Shown piece by piece: positions 9,368-18,886 of a stretch of DNA of 64,000 nt. Positions within the stretch are counted from its first letter, which is position 1. Every line of letters starts with the position of its first letter. The notes under the pieces are model-generated. The model was not told the origin of the DNA. It did not search any database and saw only the letters and a list, made by a program, of their open reading frames with translations. This DNA comes from Planctomycetota bacterium (lineage in GTDB: Bacteria > Planctomycetota > UBA8742 > UBA2392), in the NCBI GenBank assembly GCA_019636195.1, contig JAHBYA010000009.1, positions 104,221 through 168,220 of the forward strand. The letters run 5' to 3'. The position numbers and the translations under genes were made by a program.

Positions 9368-9417
9368 CATTTCCGCGGCGCATGAAAAACCGCTAGTCGT
9401 CGGCTAACATCACCCGC

Positions 9418-10296
9418 ATGAGCTGCCCCAAGTGCCGCTGCCCCGGCGGTGACATCCTTCCCAACCTGACCCGCCGCTGTGGCGCCTGTGGATACATCTA
9501 CAACGAGACGCTGACTTTCCCCGTGGTGCCGCCCCTGCGCACGGCGACAGCTGCTGCCGGAACCAAACAGCCGGCCGTGATCATAATCGTCGCAGCAATC
9601 GTGATCCTTGCGGCTGCGGGAATCGCGATGGCGGTCATGCTCGACAGCGAACCGCCTTACGCGCACTCGGATGACCCCAGCCCATACCGCACAGCCGCAA
9701 ACCCGAGCGCTGCACCCGGCACCGCGCCGTCGCGCATGCAGCTTGAGATCGTTCACGCCGTGTATGGCGGCGAACTGGACATGTCTTTCTGGTATCTGCT
9801 TGAGGTGCGCAACACCGGCGACGCGCCCGTGAGCAAGCCACAGGTCAATTACTCAGAAGGCAGCAACAAGGCGTATGGGTTTTCCGAATGTGACTCGCTG
9901 GCGCCGGGCGACAGCACGGTGTTCATCTGCTACTGGGCGGCGCCTACCCGCAAGCAGGGAGCATTTGAGTTAAGCGAGCCCAAGCGCCCTTCACACCACA
10001 CAGCGCGCCTGGCGATCGACGAACTGACAACACTTACGAATGAAAGCCCGCGCGGACCGCCCAACGTCTCGGTCAAGCTGCGCAACGACAAGTCAAAAGC
10101 GGCATACAGCCTCAAGGTGCTGGTCATCGGCCGGGACGGGCAAGGCCGGCCCGTCTGCCACGCCCGCGCCTACACGACGCCCGGCCTTGAGTTGAAACCG
10201 GGTGAAACTCATCAGACCACGGTTTACACCGGCGTGCACGTTGCCGGGCTTGTCGCAAGCTGGGAAGCTCATGCATATGCCAGACTCAGGGATTAG
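9418..10296 (+). CDS. Zinc-ribbon membrane protein with periplasmic beta domain
   Basis: 292 aa. An N-terminal zinc ribbon has CPKC at 3-6 and CGACG about 20 residues later. A transmembrane helix lies at about 52-73 (IIIVAAIVILAAAG), and a low-complexity Pro/Ala linker leads to a C-terminal beta-rich region (about 105-290) with two repeated segments on neutral proteins (LEVRNTGDAP, VKLRNDKSKA), similar to FxLYD-type domains. The layout, zinc ribbon inside and beta domain outside, is common in planctomycete proteins of unknown function. Confidence 0.75.
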   Translation: MSCPKCRCPGGDILPNLTRRCGACGYIYNETLTFPVVPPLRTATAAAGTKQPAVIIIVAAIVILAAAGIAMAVMLDSEPPYAHSDDPSPYRTAANPSAAPGTAPSRMQLEIVHAVYGGELDMSFWYLLEVRNTGDAPVSKPQVNYSEGSNKAYGFSECDSLAPGDSTVFICYWAAPTRKQGAFELSEPKRPSHHTARLAIDELTTLTNESPRGPPNVSVKLRNDKSKAAYSLKVLVIGRDGQGRPVCHARAYTTPGLELKPGETHQTTVYTGVHVAGLVASWEAHAYARLRD

Positions 10297-10337
10297 CCAG
10301 GTTGATTGCACCGTTAAGCCGGACAAAGGGAGACAGC

Positions 10338-10805
10338 ATGAAACCGAACATCGGGATTGATGACGCCAGACGCGCGCAAATGGTCAAAGGCCTCAGCCGG
10401 CTGCTGGCCGACACTTACACGCTGTACCTCAAGACCCACAACTACCACTGGAACGTGACGGGGCCGCACTTTCAGCAACTGCACCTGATGTTCATGGACC
10501 AGTACACCGAGATGTGGGCCGCCGTTGACGAAGTCGCCGAGCGCATTCGTGCATTGGGCGAGTTCGCGCCCGGCGGCTACAAGGCGTTTGCCGCGCTGAC
10601 CAGCATCAAGGATGATGAAGGCACACCCGACTGGCAGGACATGGTGCGCAATCTCGTGCAGGGCCACGAAACCCTGATCCGCACAGCCCGCGAAGTACTG
10701 CCCGTAAGTCAGGAAGCCGGCGACGAAAGCAGCACGGCCCTGATCAGCGACCGCCTGCGCATCCACGAAAAGACAGCCTGGATGCTCCGCGCCCTGCTGC
10801 AGTAA
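10338..10805 (+). CDS. dps: Dps family DNA-binding ferritin-like protein
   Basis: 155 aa. It stores iron using peroxide and protects DNA. The ferroxidase-site residues are visible: THNYHWNVTGPHF (His34, His37, His44) and the partner-chain acidic pair in DEVAERIRALG (Asp64, Glu68). The four-helix ferritin fold covers the whole protein. ATG 10338 follows AAAGGGAGA; an earlier in-frame codon at 10302 lacks a ribosome site. The stop directly abuts the stop of the convergent ternary-system gene. Confidence 0.93.
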   Translation: MKPNIGIDDARRAQMVKGLSRLLADTYTLYLKTHNYHWNVTGPHFQQLHLMFMDQYTEMWAAVDEVAERIRALGEFAPGGYKAFAALTSIKDDEGTPDWQDMVRNLVQGHETLIRTAREVLPVSQEAGDESSTALISDRLRIHEKTAWMLRALLQ

Positions 10806-13454
10806 TCACGGCATCGCAACCAGCAGGGCACGACCGTCGCCGGTCAGCGCGATCAGCTCGCCGCTTTCCTGCTGGTGGTAGGCTGCCACGGCCTGTTGAA
10901 AGTTTCCGTTGGTTACGGCCCCCAGGCTGAACTTGTCGCCCTGCCTTCGATACCACGCCACGTGGCCCGGCGTAACAGCCGCAACTTGCCCTTGACCCGT
11001 CAAGGTTGCGCACAGAAAGTCGCCGCGGGCATTGATCAGCCGGCTCTCGCATCGGGCCTCGCCGGGTGCGACCTCTACCGTGCTGTGGTACAGGCTGCCG
11101 TGATGGGTGCGGCCCGTGATTTCAAGGGCGCGGGCGGCTGTGCGCAGCACACTGACCGTTGCCCCGGCAATCAGCCCCTCCGGCTCCCAGTGCATCGGCT
11201 CTTCGCGCATGGCGCCGCCCTCCGACCACAGGTGCAAGGTACGGTAGGCCGCCAAAAGCGCGTCTGTGCGGCCATCCGGCTTGCTGAGAAACACGGCCGT
11301 GTGGTACAGCGGGGCGCCTTCGTCGCCCGGGTGCTCGCGCAGAGGCAGCAGTTGCTCGCCTTCAAGTATGCTGAGCACACCGTCAGCGACCAGCGCGCAG
11401 CACAAGCCGCGGTGCACAATGCCGGCGCCCAGCAGCGCCGCGTATGCGGGCAGCATCAGGTTGCCGCTGCCCCGCGCAAAGTGACCGTCGGCGGAGCGGC
11501 CAAACACGCTGAGGATCCGCCCGGCGCCGTCGTCCTGAAGCACATAAAGCTGTCTGGCGCCGCTGTCGCAGCTCAGGCCCGCGATCGCCGCGCCTTCATC
11601 GCGCACGCCCTGCACGCCGCGCAGTGCCGAGAAACTCACAACCCGGCCGTCACGATAGCCGACAAACAGCTCGCCCGTGCCCGCCGCCATGCAGGCGGCA
11701 GTCACTTCGCCGCGCGCGATCGTCACCGTGCTCACGACGCCGCTGGTACGCGGGCCGGCAAGCTTCTCGCGCGGCGTATGTTTCAGTGCGTACTGCGCGT
11801 CGCTGACCAGCGCGTTGCTCCAGGCGCCGGACTCAAACAACTGCTCTTTGCCCGGCCGCTGCCGCAGCTTGTGCGCAAGGCCCATCAGCGCGCGATCGCG
11901 CAGCCGCGGCGCGTGCTCCGCCAGCGCCTCACGGCGTGAAAGCGTTGCAAGCATGTTGTAGTACGTCGCGGCATCGTGCTCGCGCCCGGCTGGCCCGAAG
12001 TAACGGTCCGCCTCGTCGGTAAGCGCCTGCAGCGTGCTCGCGTCGCCCGCGTCCGCGCTGATCACTGCCAGGTGTACCGCGCACGGCACCGCGTCCGCGC
12101 CGGGGCGCGACTGCCAGCCGCGCTCGAAGTACACCAGCGCCTCGGCGGCGGGCAGGCCTTTGCCCATGAGCAGTTCGCCGGCGGCCAGGTGGCGGGCGCG
12201 CTCAGCCATATCGCGGGCCGCGCTGCGGTACTCGTCCAGCGCGGAGTCCTCTTCGCCGTGGCGGCGCAGCAGGTCGCCGGCGTCCACGTGGCGACCGATG
12301 GTGCGGTACAGCTTCACGGCCTGGTCGATCTCTCCCGCCAGCTCGTAGCTGCGGGCGGCGGCGGCCTTGTCATCGAGCTTCTGCAGATACAGCACAGCCG
12401 CATCGTGATGCCGACCGCCCTGCGTCAGCAGCGCCGCCGCGCTTCGCCAGTCGCCCAGCAGCTTGCCGTGAATCAGCGCCGCGCGCCGGAAGTCGCCGTC
12501 GGCGCGTGCCTGCTCGGCGGCCTTGCGGTACTCTGCCACCAGGGCCGCATACACGTCGGGTTCCGTGAACCAGCTTGCTGCCGCGCCCCTGGCCGCGCCC
12601 AACACATTGCCCAGCGAGTACACCAGGTTGTTGAACGGCAGGTTGGCGTTGCCCGCGGCACGACTGCCTCGGCCCGGCTCGCCGCTCAACGGCATGGCCC
12701 GGCGCAGGGCCTCCTCGGTGCGACCCTCCCGGAAGCGCCGCAGCAGGTCGCGCAGCGCGGCCTCCTGCTTTCCCAGCAGGCCTTGCGTGATCCCGGGCGA
12801 GTCATCCATCCCCTTGCCGATCAGCTTTCCGCCCGCGTTCTCAAGCCCCTTCCAGCCCAATGCGCGACCGAGGCCGGCAATCGCCCGCCCGGCTGTGAAC
12901 TCGGCTTTGCCCATCGCGGACTTGCCGGCACCCGATTCGTCCGGGGCGGGCTCCTGCTCGGCGATGTCTTCGTTGCCTTGCTTGAGCACGTCCTCGGTGT
13001 TGTCTTCGGGTCGGTCCAGGATCAGCTCATGAATCTCGGTTGCGCGCGCTTCGGGCTGCGGCAGCGGCTGCCATTCGCGAGTGCGCAGCTTCGGGCGCGC
13101 CACCAGTTGCGCCAGCCTGACCGGCCTTGACAGGTCAAGGTACTCGCCGGGCAGCATCAGCCCTGCAAAGCCGCGGGCTTCGTCGTCCAGCAGCCCCGGC
13201 TCAAGCGCCGCGTCGATTGGCGCATACAGGCCCGGCGCAAGCTGCCGCAGGCGCAGCGTGCCCGTCGCGCGCAGGTCGTGCGGCACGTCGGGCAACAGCA
13301 CCCAGCCGCCGCGCACCGCATGTACTCGCGGCGCAGGCTCCAGCGACAACGCGGCCAGCGCTGCCAGCGCCGCGTTGCAGTCACCGGGCACGTACCAGCC
13401 CGCGCACTCGGCGGGCGCTTCACGCGTGAGCCGGAGGGGCAAGGCAAGCGTCAT
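10806..13454 (-). CDS. MoxR-vWA system protein: bpX-like domain, TPRs, beta-propeller
   Basis: 882 aa. The N-terminal about 140 residues resemble the bpX6-type domain found next to MoxR ATPases (recognised from memory). A Gly-rich linker precedes TPR-like helical repeats (about 300-520: AGEIDQAVKLYRTIGRH, GEEDSALDEYRSAARD). The C-terminal half (about 560-882) has repeated four-strand segments (AACMAAGTGELFVGYRDGRV, SCDSGARQLYVLQDDG) that fit a beta-propeller. Its ATG overlaps the upstream vWA gene stop by four bases. As last gene of the five-gene unit it is probably the scaffold or effector-recognition subunit. Confidence 0.75.
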   Translation of the reverse strand: MTLALPLRLTREAPAECAGWYVPGDCNAALAALAALSLEPAPRVHAVRGGWVLLPDVPHDLRATGTLRLRQLAPGLYAPIDAALEPGLLDDEARGFAGLMLPGEYLDLSRPVRLAQLVARPKLRTREWQPLPQPEARATEIHELILDRPEDNTEDVLKQGNEDIAEQEPAPDESGAGKSAMGKAEFTAGRAIAGLGRALGWKGLENAGGKLIGKGMDDSPGITQGLLGKQEAALRDLLRRFREGRTEEALRRAMPLSGEPGRGSRAAGNANLPFNNLVYSLGNVLGAARGAAASWFTEPDVYAALVAEYRKAAEQARADGDFRRAALIHGKLLGDWRSAAALLTQGGRHHDAAVLYLQKLDDKAAAARSYELAGEIDQAVKLYRTIGRHVDAGDLLRRHGEEDSALDEYRSAARDMAERARHLAAGELLMGKGLPAAEALVYFERGWQSRPGADAVPCAVHLAVISADAGDASTLQALTDEADRYFGPAGREHDAATYYNMLATLSRREALAEHAPRLRDRALMGLAHKLRQRPGKEQLFESGAWSNALVSDAQYALKHTPREKLAGPRTSGVVSTVTIARGEVTAACMAAGTGELFVGYRDGRVVSFSALRGVQGVRDEGAAIAGLSCDSGARQLYVLQDDGAGRILSVFGRSADGHFARGSGNLMLPAYAALLGAGIVHRGLCCALVADGVLSILEGEQLLPLREHPGDEGAPLYHTAVFLSKPDGRTDALLAAYRTLHLWSEGGAMREEPMHWEPEGLIAGATVSVLRTAARALEITGRTHHGSLYHSTVEVAPGEARCESRLINARGDFLCATLTGQGQVAAVTPGHVAWYRRQGDKFSLGAVTNGNFQQAVAAYHQQESGELIALTGDGRALLVAMP

Positions 13455-16153
13455 GAGCCCCCCTTGGCCAGGGCGGCGCCAATGGCGTTAAGCGCGCCCG
13501 GTGTGGTCGGCCCGCCGGTGATCGATGCCGGGCCGTAGCGCGTGCCGTTCGGCAGCCACGCGGCCACTGTGCCGCGATACACAAAGAACATGGCGACAAG
13601 CTTGTTGTCGCGCCCCAGCACGGCGATCTGGCCGTAGATGTCGGCCTGGAGCGTCAAGCCGCCCGGCGCCATCGCGTACTGCCGGAAGCGCCCCTGGTCG
13701 TAGCTGCACGCGCCCGCGACGCCCCAGCGGCCGTGCACACGGCGCGGGCTCAGTGTCGCGCAGTCTTTGCGCCGGGCGATGAAGGTCGTGACTTCTTGGC
13801 GACCTTGCAGAAAACTGATTTCCAGACGGCCGCGGTCCCAGCGCACCAGATGCGTGAACTTGCCGCCATACACCGTGAACCAGGTGTCGCCCGCGGCGAG
13901 CGACAACTCCGTGTGCACGCGCGCTGAGGCAGCAGTCGCGACCGGCCGGGCGCCTTGAATCGGGCGCAGCACAGCCGCATGGGACGCCGCGTCGCGCACA
14001 GCCAGCACTTCGCCGTCTTCACTGATGCCCAAGCCCAGCGCACCGTCGCGCGACAGCAGTTCGGCCTTCAGTTGGCCGCCTGAAAACACCATTACCGTTT
14101 CGCTGCTGTCGTGGTTCGCGCGCAGGGCAGTCAAGCCGCCGGCCGCAACACCCTCCAGCAAGCGCGCATCTTTAAGCAGCGGGCGTCCGTCGCGCCGCGG
14201 GCAGGTCACCGTGCGCCCAAGCGCGACTTCGCCCCGGCCGGGGTTGTGAATGACAAAGCGACAGCCCGGCGCCTTGGGCACCGGCGCATTGGCCAAGGCG
14301 TCGCCGCTGAGGCTGCGGTCAGTCACGATGTTCACGCGCGGCGGCAACAGGCATTCACCCGCGCCCCGTGCCACCGCCAGTGCGTGCTCCATGCGCGCGT
14401 TGCCGCCCCGTGAGACGGCCTCGCCCGCGGGCAGGTCAATCGCCCTCTCCCAGCCGACGCCGCGCGCAACCATGCAGTGGTCGGTGGGCAGATACGCCAG
14501 ATGCAGCAGCTCAGGATTCTGCACCTGCCCCAGGGGCAACACGCGCACGCGCCGGGCAGCGCAGTCAATGTGCGCGACTACCGGCTGGGGCGCTGCGTAC
14601 GCAACGGCGAATCCGCCGCGCACGCCGCATGCCGCCACCGGCTTGTCCAGCGGGCGGCCCTCGTGCATGGGCCGCGGGATGTGTTCGTGGGTCTTGCCGT
14701 CCGTTGGCCATAGCTGCAGCAGGCCATGGCTGCTTGCCGTGAGCAACGACGCCCCCTCGCAGTCCAGCGCGAGCGCGATGATCGCCCCGGCAATGCCGAA
14801 GCGAAACGGCATCGGCACTGGCTCAAGCGGGCCCTGCCAGTCGCCGATCGCAGGCACTGTTTCAACGGGCGCGGGCGGCGCTTCAAAGGGGATCCTGAAA
14901 GTCCGCACCGGCACCGGCGCGCCGCGCCGCAGCTCAACCAGTTCGGCGCCGCCCCGTTCGTCCACGCCCAGGGCAAACAACCGAACGCCGGGCCTTGCCA
15001 GTCGTGCCGCCACGCGCACATCGGGCTCAGCCAAGCTAAGGCTGTGGGTCAGCAGCACGACGTCGCGCGAATCATAAGTCGGCTCAGACAGCGCAGTCTC
15101 AAGGGCTTCGCCCGGGTTCGCCGCGAAGTCGCTGGCTTCAAGCAGCGCCGCAAGGTCGTCTTCCACCGGGTCGATCACGCGGCCGTGCGTGCTGGTGCCC
15201 GCAAAGCGCACGGGCAGGCCGCGGCGCAGGGCGCGCCTTGCCATGGCCAGGGCAGCAGCGGCCAGCAAAAGGCGCGGCTCGCCCCACGTGCGCACGCCCT
15301 GGTCCAGCACGACCAGCATATCCTCGCGGACTTGTGTCTGCGGCTCTTCGCGCTGCCAGTACAACAGCTCGTTTTCGGCGTAACGCCGCAAGAACTCAAG
15401 CTCGTCGCCCGCGAACTCGCTGAACAGGATCTGGTCCGGGTGGCCGCGGTTGGTCACGCTGGCGTAGCCGCCGACCGGAAGCTCGCTGCGCGTGGCGCGG
15501 CGCGGCGGAAGCGTCAACGCGCTGACCATGCGGTCAATGAACGGCGTGACGCCAGCCAGGCGCTTGCGTTTGAGCGCTTCTTCAATTGCCCCGCCCAGTG
15601 TTCGCTTCGGGGGCGGCGGGGGCTCCGGCAGATGTACCGGCGCGCTGACGGACCCCCGGCCGTGGCGCAGCCAATGGCGCAGGTCAGCCGGCGAAAGCGA
15701 CGCAAGCATGTTGCGCAGATGTGCCTCGAACTGTGCGGGCTCAAGCGGCGGAGTTTGGGCGACACGCGCAACGTAGTGAACTTCAAGGATCTCGCTGGGG
15801 CGCCGCAGGGCGGCCGCCAGCTTGCGCGCCTGCAGTTTCACCGGCGTCCGAGGCAACGCGCGCACAAGCTCCGCAAACAGGGCGCCTGCGTTGCGAAAGT
15901 TGCCGCCGGCTTCACGCCATGCGCCGGCCAGCGTCTCCTGCTCGCCTAGCAGCAGCCAAAGAAAGTGCAGGGCAAACGCGAAGTGCGGCGGACGGCCTTG
16001 CGCGCAGGCGCCTTCCATGAACTGGGCCAGCGACACCGACAGCACCAGCGTGCCGTCGCTGCCCACGATCGCGTCACAGTCGTCACTGAAGCGCAGCTCG
16101 CCGCAGCGCTGCATGTAAGGGTGCGGAATCAGCAGGTACTCGATCTCGCTCAC
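13451..16153 (-). CDS. vWA-domain/beta-propeller protein of the MoxR ternary system
   Basis: 900 aa. After a helical N-terminal half, a von Willebrand A fold runs from about 290 to 445 (DMLVVLDQGVRTWG, then VVLLTHSLSLAEPD and VRLFALGVDERGG). The metal-site motif DxSxS reads DQGVR, so the MIDAS is degenerate. The C-terminal half has repeated blades (IIALALDCEGASLLTASSHG, LRANHDSSETVMVF) of a beta-propeller. It starts at GTG 16153, overlapping the upstream stop (GTGA). MoxR ATPases typically remodel vWA partners. The degenerate MIDAS suggests metal-independent protein binding. Confidence 0.8.
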   Translation of the reverse strand: MSEIEYLLIPHPYMQRCGELRFSDDCDAIVGSDGTLVLSVSLAQFMEGACAQGRPPHFAFALHFLWLLLGEQETLAGAWREAGGNFRNAGALFAELVRALPRTPVKLQARKLAAALRRPSEILEVHYVARVAQTPPLEPAQFEAHLRNMLASLSPADLRHWLRHGRGSVSAPVHLPEPPPPPKRTLGGAIEEALKRKRLAGVTPFIDRMVSALTLPPRRATRSELPVGGYASVTNRGHPDQILFSEFAGDELEFLRRYAENELLYWQREEPQTQVREDMLVVLDQGVRTWGEPRLLLAAAALAMARRALRRGLPVRFAGTSTHGRVIDPVEDDLAALLEASDFAANPGEALETALSEPTYDSRDVVLLTHSLSLAEPDVRVAARLARPGVRLFALGVDERGGAELVELRRGAPVPVRTFRIPFEAPPAPVETVPAIGDWQGPLEPVPMPFRFGIAGAIIALALDCEGASLLTASSHGLLQLWPTDGKTHEHIPRPMHEGRPLDKPVAACGVRGGFAVAYAAPQPVVAHIDCAARRVRVLPLGQVQNPELLHLAYLPTDHCMVARGVGWERAIDLPAGEAVSRGGNARMEHALAVARGAGECLLPPRVNIVTDRSLSGDALANAPVPKAPGCRFVIHNPGRGEVALGRTVTCPRRDGRPLLKDARLLEGVAAGGLTALRANHDSSETVMVFSGGQLKAELLSRDGALGLGISEDGEVLAVRDAASHAAVLRPIQGARPVATAASARVHTELSLAAGDTWFTVYGGKFTHLVRWDRGRLEISFLQGRQEVTTFIARRKDCATLSPRRVHGRWGVAGACSYDQGRFRQYAMAPGGLTLQADIYGQIAVLGRDNKLVAMFFVYRGTVAAWLPNGTRYGPASITGGPTTPGALNAIGAALAKGGS

Positions 16154-16854
16154 GCTGCCCCCAGACGCGCGCTGGCGCGCGAAAGCGGGGCAAAGACCGA
16201 CAACGGGATCAGCTCCAGCGATTCGTCCAGCAGTGCAATGCAGTGCTCGGGCACCGCCAGCACCTCTGCAAGCGCGCTTTCAGGCAGGTCCGGGCTTGCT
16301 CGCAGGCCCAGCGGCAGCAGCACGCGGCCGCCCCAATAGCGCCGGCCGTCGATCGGCGGAAGCGCATCCCCCAGTATCAGGACCGCCCCGCCGGCACGCG
16401 CAGCCCGCAGGCCCCCGAACCGGGGCTCCGGCGCAAGCGCCGCCCATGCCGCGACGTCCGCTGCCTTGCACAGCATCGCGCGGGCGGCCTCGGGCCTGTC
16501 ACTGGGCGCAAGCTGCAAAGGGCCGGGCTCGGGCAGCTCCGGCGCCGGACCGGGCGTTGGCGCCGCGGCCGGGAACAGGATGGATTCAAGCGGGACAAAA
16601 CCGTCAACGGGCACTTGCGCCTCAAGCAGGCTGCCGCAGCGCCGCCAGTGTTTGCCTGCCTGCCCATAGAACACCGCCCCGGGCGCGGGCAGCAGCGCCG
16701 CTACAATGTCGGGTGCAGGTGCGTCAAAACGCAGCCAGGCCATTGACCCGTCAAGATGGGCACGCACCCGACCGCTGCCGCGAAATCGCCCCGCCAGCGC
16801 AAGGGCGGGCACGGGGATTCTTGCCAGGCCGGCATCAGTAAGGATCGATCGCAT
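16150..16854 (-). CDS. bpX-type accessory protein of the MoxR-vWA system
   Basis: 234 aa from ATG 16854, where the conserved-looking sequence begins (MRSILTDAGLARIPV). A TTG at 16899 would overlap the moxR stop as TTGA and add 15 residues, and cannot be excluded. The protein is beta-rich at the N-terminus with a Pro/Ala/Gly linker (about 118-140), and ends in CIALLDESLELIPLSVF. I recognise no enzymatic motif. Its position between moxR and the vWA gene, with overlapping ends, marks it as a structural partner. Confidence 0.7.
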   Translation of the reverse strand: MRSILTDAGLARIPVPALALAGRFRGSGRVRAHLDGSMAWLRFDAPAPDIVAALLPAPGAVFYGQAGKHWRRCGSLLEAQVPVDGFVPLESILFPAAAPTPGPAPELPEPGPLQLAPSDRPEAARAMLCKAADVAAWAALAPEPRFGGLRAARAGGAVLILGDALPPIDGRRYWGGRVLLPLGLRASPDLPESALAEVLAVPEHCIALLDESLELIPLSVFAPLSRASARLGAA

Positions 16855-16895
16855 GGCGCGTCCGTCGCGCCCACGGGCAGTACCCGTGGCGCAGG

Positions 16896-18017
16896 TCAAC
16901 CCAACCGCTCAATCAGCGTCCTGGCGCGCGTAAGCAACTGCTCGCGAGCCCCGTCCTGCACCCATGCCAACTGGTCGCTGAGGCCGTACAAGCGTTCCTT
17001 TGCCCGGGCGATGCCACTGAGGCTCATGCCGCCGGCTTCCACCTGCGCGTGCAGCGACTCAATTTCACGGGCCACGGCCTCAGCATCCACGGCGTCATGG
17101 GCCCGCGCCAGCGTGTGCGGCGCATGCGAGTCGGCCTGCTTCAAGATGCCGTCCACCAGGGCTCGCACGGGCGCAATCTGCTCCTGCCGGTCCCACACGT
17201 AGCGCAACACCCACAGGTCGCTGGCATCGCTGGCGTTTCGACCGCACAACAGCGCCGACGCCGCCAGCAGTTTCTGCACCTTCACGGCGCGGCGGTCGGA
17301 CAAATCCACGCCCAGGTCGCGCAGCTTGAAGGTCGTGTCGGCGTACGGCTCAGATACCCTTGACAGGTCAACAGACCATAACCGGCCCGCCAGCGCGCGC
17401 AGATCTTCGGCACTTACGGCCTGTTTGATATCGACGGGTCGCTCAAGTTCCCAGCCGGCGCGCAACAGCTCCGGCATGCTTTCGCGCGGCAGGTTGCCGA
17501 CGTGGCACCTGAGCAGGAATCGATCAAACAGCGCGCCCAGGGCGTCATCTTCCGGCAGCGTGTTGCTGGCGCTGAACAGCGACAGCAGCGGCAGCTTGTG
17601 CGTCTCGGCGCCGCGGCGGTAGGTGCGCTCGTTCAACACCGTCAGCAGGTTGTTCAGGATCGCGCTGTTGGCGTTGAAGATTTCGTCCAGGAACGCGAAC
17701 TCGGCCTGCGGCAGCATGCCCTCCGTGATCGTTGCCACCACGCCTTCGCGCAGCCGCGCGATATCGACGGGCCCGAAGATCTCGTTCGGTTCTGAAAAGC
17801 GCGTCAGCATGTACTCGAAGTACTGCGACTGCAGTGCATTCGCGAAGTGGCGGATCAACGCCGACTTGGCTGTGCCAGGCGGCCCAAGCAGAAACAGGTG
17901 CTCACCTGCGACCACGGCCAGCGCAATCAGCTCAATGACCTCGTCACGGCCGACGAAGCGCCGCTTGAGGGGATCAATCACCTGCGCGCGCAGGCGCTGA
18001 GATACGTCCACGTTCAT
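16896..18017 (-). CDS. MoxR-type AAA+ ATPase
   Basis: 373 aa. Walker A GPPGTAKS (about 44-51), Walker B with the MoxR signature FAFLDEIFNANSA, sensor 1 (FSASN) and the arginine finger in LFDRFLL. The C-terminal lid helices follow. This AAA+ ATPase forms hexamers that remodel vWA-domain partners. It is codirectional and stop-overlapping with the bpX, vWA and propeller genes, as in the MoxR-vWA-beta-propeller ternary systems proposed to act in biological conflict. Twenty bases separate it from the preceding gene. Confidence 0.93.
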   Translation of the reverse strand: MNVDVSQRLRAQVIDPLKRRFVGRDEVIELIALAVVAGEHLFLLGPPGTAKSALIRHFANALQSQYFEYMLTRFSEPNEIFGPVDIARLREGVVATITEGMLPQAEFAFLDEIFNANSAILNNLLTVLNERTYRRGAETHKLPLLSLFSASNTLPEDDALGALFDRFLLRCHVGNLPRESMPELLRAGWELERPVDIKQAVSAEDLRALAGRLWSVDLSRVSEPYADTTFKLRDLGVDLSDRRAVKVQKLLAASALLCGRNASDASDLWVLRYVWDRQEQIAPVRALVDGILKQADSHAPHTLARAHDAVDAEAVAREIESLHAQVEAGGMSLSGIARAKERLYGLSDQLAWVQDGAREQLLTRARTLIERLG

Positions 18018-18037
18018 GGCGACAGTCTAGCGACGGG

Positions 18038-18607
18038 TCACTGCCCGCGCACCAGTGCAAGGTACTCTGGATCGGGCTCCCAGCCGGCACGGGGGCTGGC
18101 AACAAAGCGCTGCGCGTACTCAAGTTGCAGGCCCTTGTGGCTGTGCAGGTCAAGCACATAGGGCGCGTCGGTAACTTCACACAGCACGCCTGAGAACGGC
18201 CATCGGCGCAACAGCGTTTCAAGCGAAGATACCAGGGCGTCGGCTGGATCGTGCGCTTTGGCGCGACGATGCACACGCGGCAGATAGCGCAGGGTCAGGT
18301 CGGCGCTGGCGTGGTCGGCGGCGCTTGCGGGCAAACCAAGCTGACTGAGAGCGCGATGGACTTCGGCGGGGTCTTCGTCGCGCGAAAGCAGAAACCAGCA
18401 GGCGTGTCGGACAACCTCGGCGGCGCGGACGGCAACATCGGGCGAGAAGGCGGGTGCTTCGCCGGGCAGGTCCAGGCAATAGCGGCGGTACTCGGCTTCA
18501 AGGACGCGCAGGGCGGACACATCGCCCGGCGCAGGCGGCGAAGGCGCGCGGCGAAAAATGACTTCGCCCCGGGCAAACAGAATCTCCAGAAACCGCGCCA
18601 GCTCCAT
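18038..18607 (-). CDS. bpX4-like protein, first gene of the ternary system
   Basis: 189 aa from ATG 18607 (MELARFLEILFARGEV). The helical protein contains YCLDLPGEAPAF and AAEVVRHACWFLLSRDEDP, which I associate from memory with the bpX4 domain of MoxR-vWA-beta-propeller ternary systems. It has no catalytic motif. It opens the leftward unit, 20 bases upstream of moxR. Presumably it bridges the ATPase and the propeller proteins. Confidence 0.65.
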   Translation of the reverse strand: MELARFLEILFARGEVIFRRAPSPPAPGDVSALRVLEAEYRRYCLDLPGEAPAFSPDVAVRAAEVVRHACWFLLSRDEDPAEVHRALSQLGLPASAADHASADLTLRYLPRVHRRAKAHDPADALVSSLETLLRRWPFSGVLCEVTDAPYVLDLHSHKGLQLEYAQRFVASPRAGWEPDPEYLALVRGQ

Positions 18608-18638
18608 GCAGCCAGAGTAACGCGCTGTCGGCAGCAGG

Positions 18639-18854
18639 CTAGTCAAACAGCTTGTGCGCGGCCATGGAGGCATCGTTGAATTCATGCAACGCAGCGTTGG
18701 CCTTTGCTTCGGCCGTTGTCAAGGCGGCCTGTGTGGCATCAGACGGGGCGAGCTCATGGTCAGAGCGCGCGGCGGCAAGTTGCGCCTGCGCCTCAACCAA
18801 GCGCTGTTTGGCGGCCTTGAAGCGATTGATTGCGTCTGTGTGGATCGATGGCGT
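18639..18854 (-). CDS. Small coiled-coil protein, non-canonical start
   Basis: A 71-codon frame reading ...DAINRFKAAKQRLVEAQAQL... and ending ...AAHKLFD then TAG. The heptad-like Ala/Leu/Glu pattern looks like a true coiled-coil protein. No ATG, GTG or TTG exists in the frame before the stop at 18954. The best candidate is ACG at 18854, six bases after GGAG; ATC at 18845 is an alternative. Either a near-cognate start is used or an ATG has mutated. It could belong to the small-gene cluster with sprT. Confidence 0.4.
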   Translation of the reverse strand, partial: TPSIHTDAINRFKAAKQRLVEAQAQLAAARSDHELAPSDATQAALTTAEAKANAALHEFNDASMAAHKLFD

Positions 18855-18886
18855 GGGGGTCTCCTGAGGGGCCGGTACCGGCCCGG

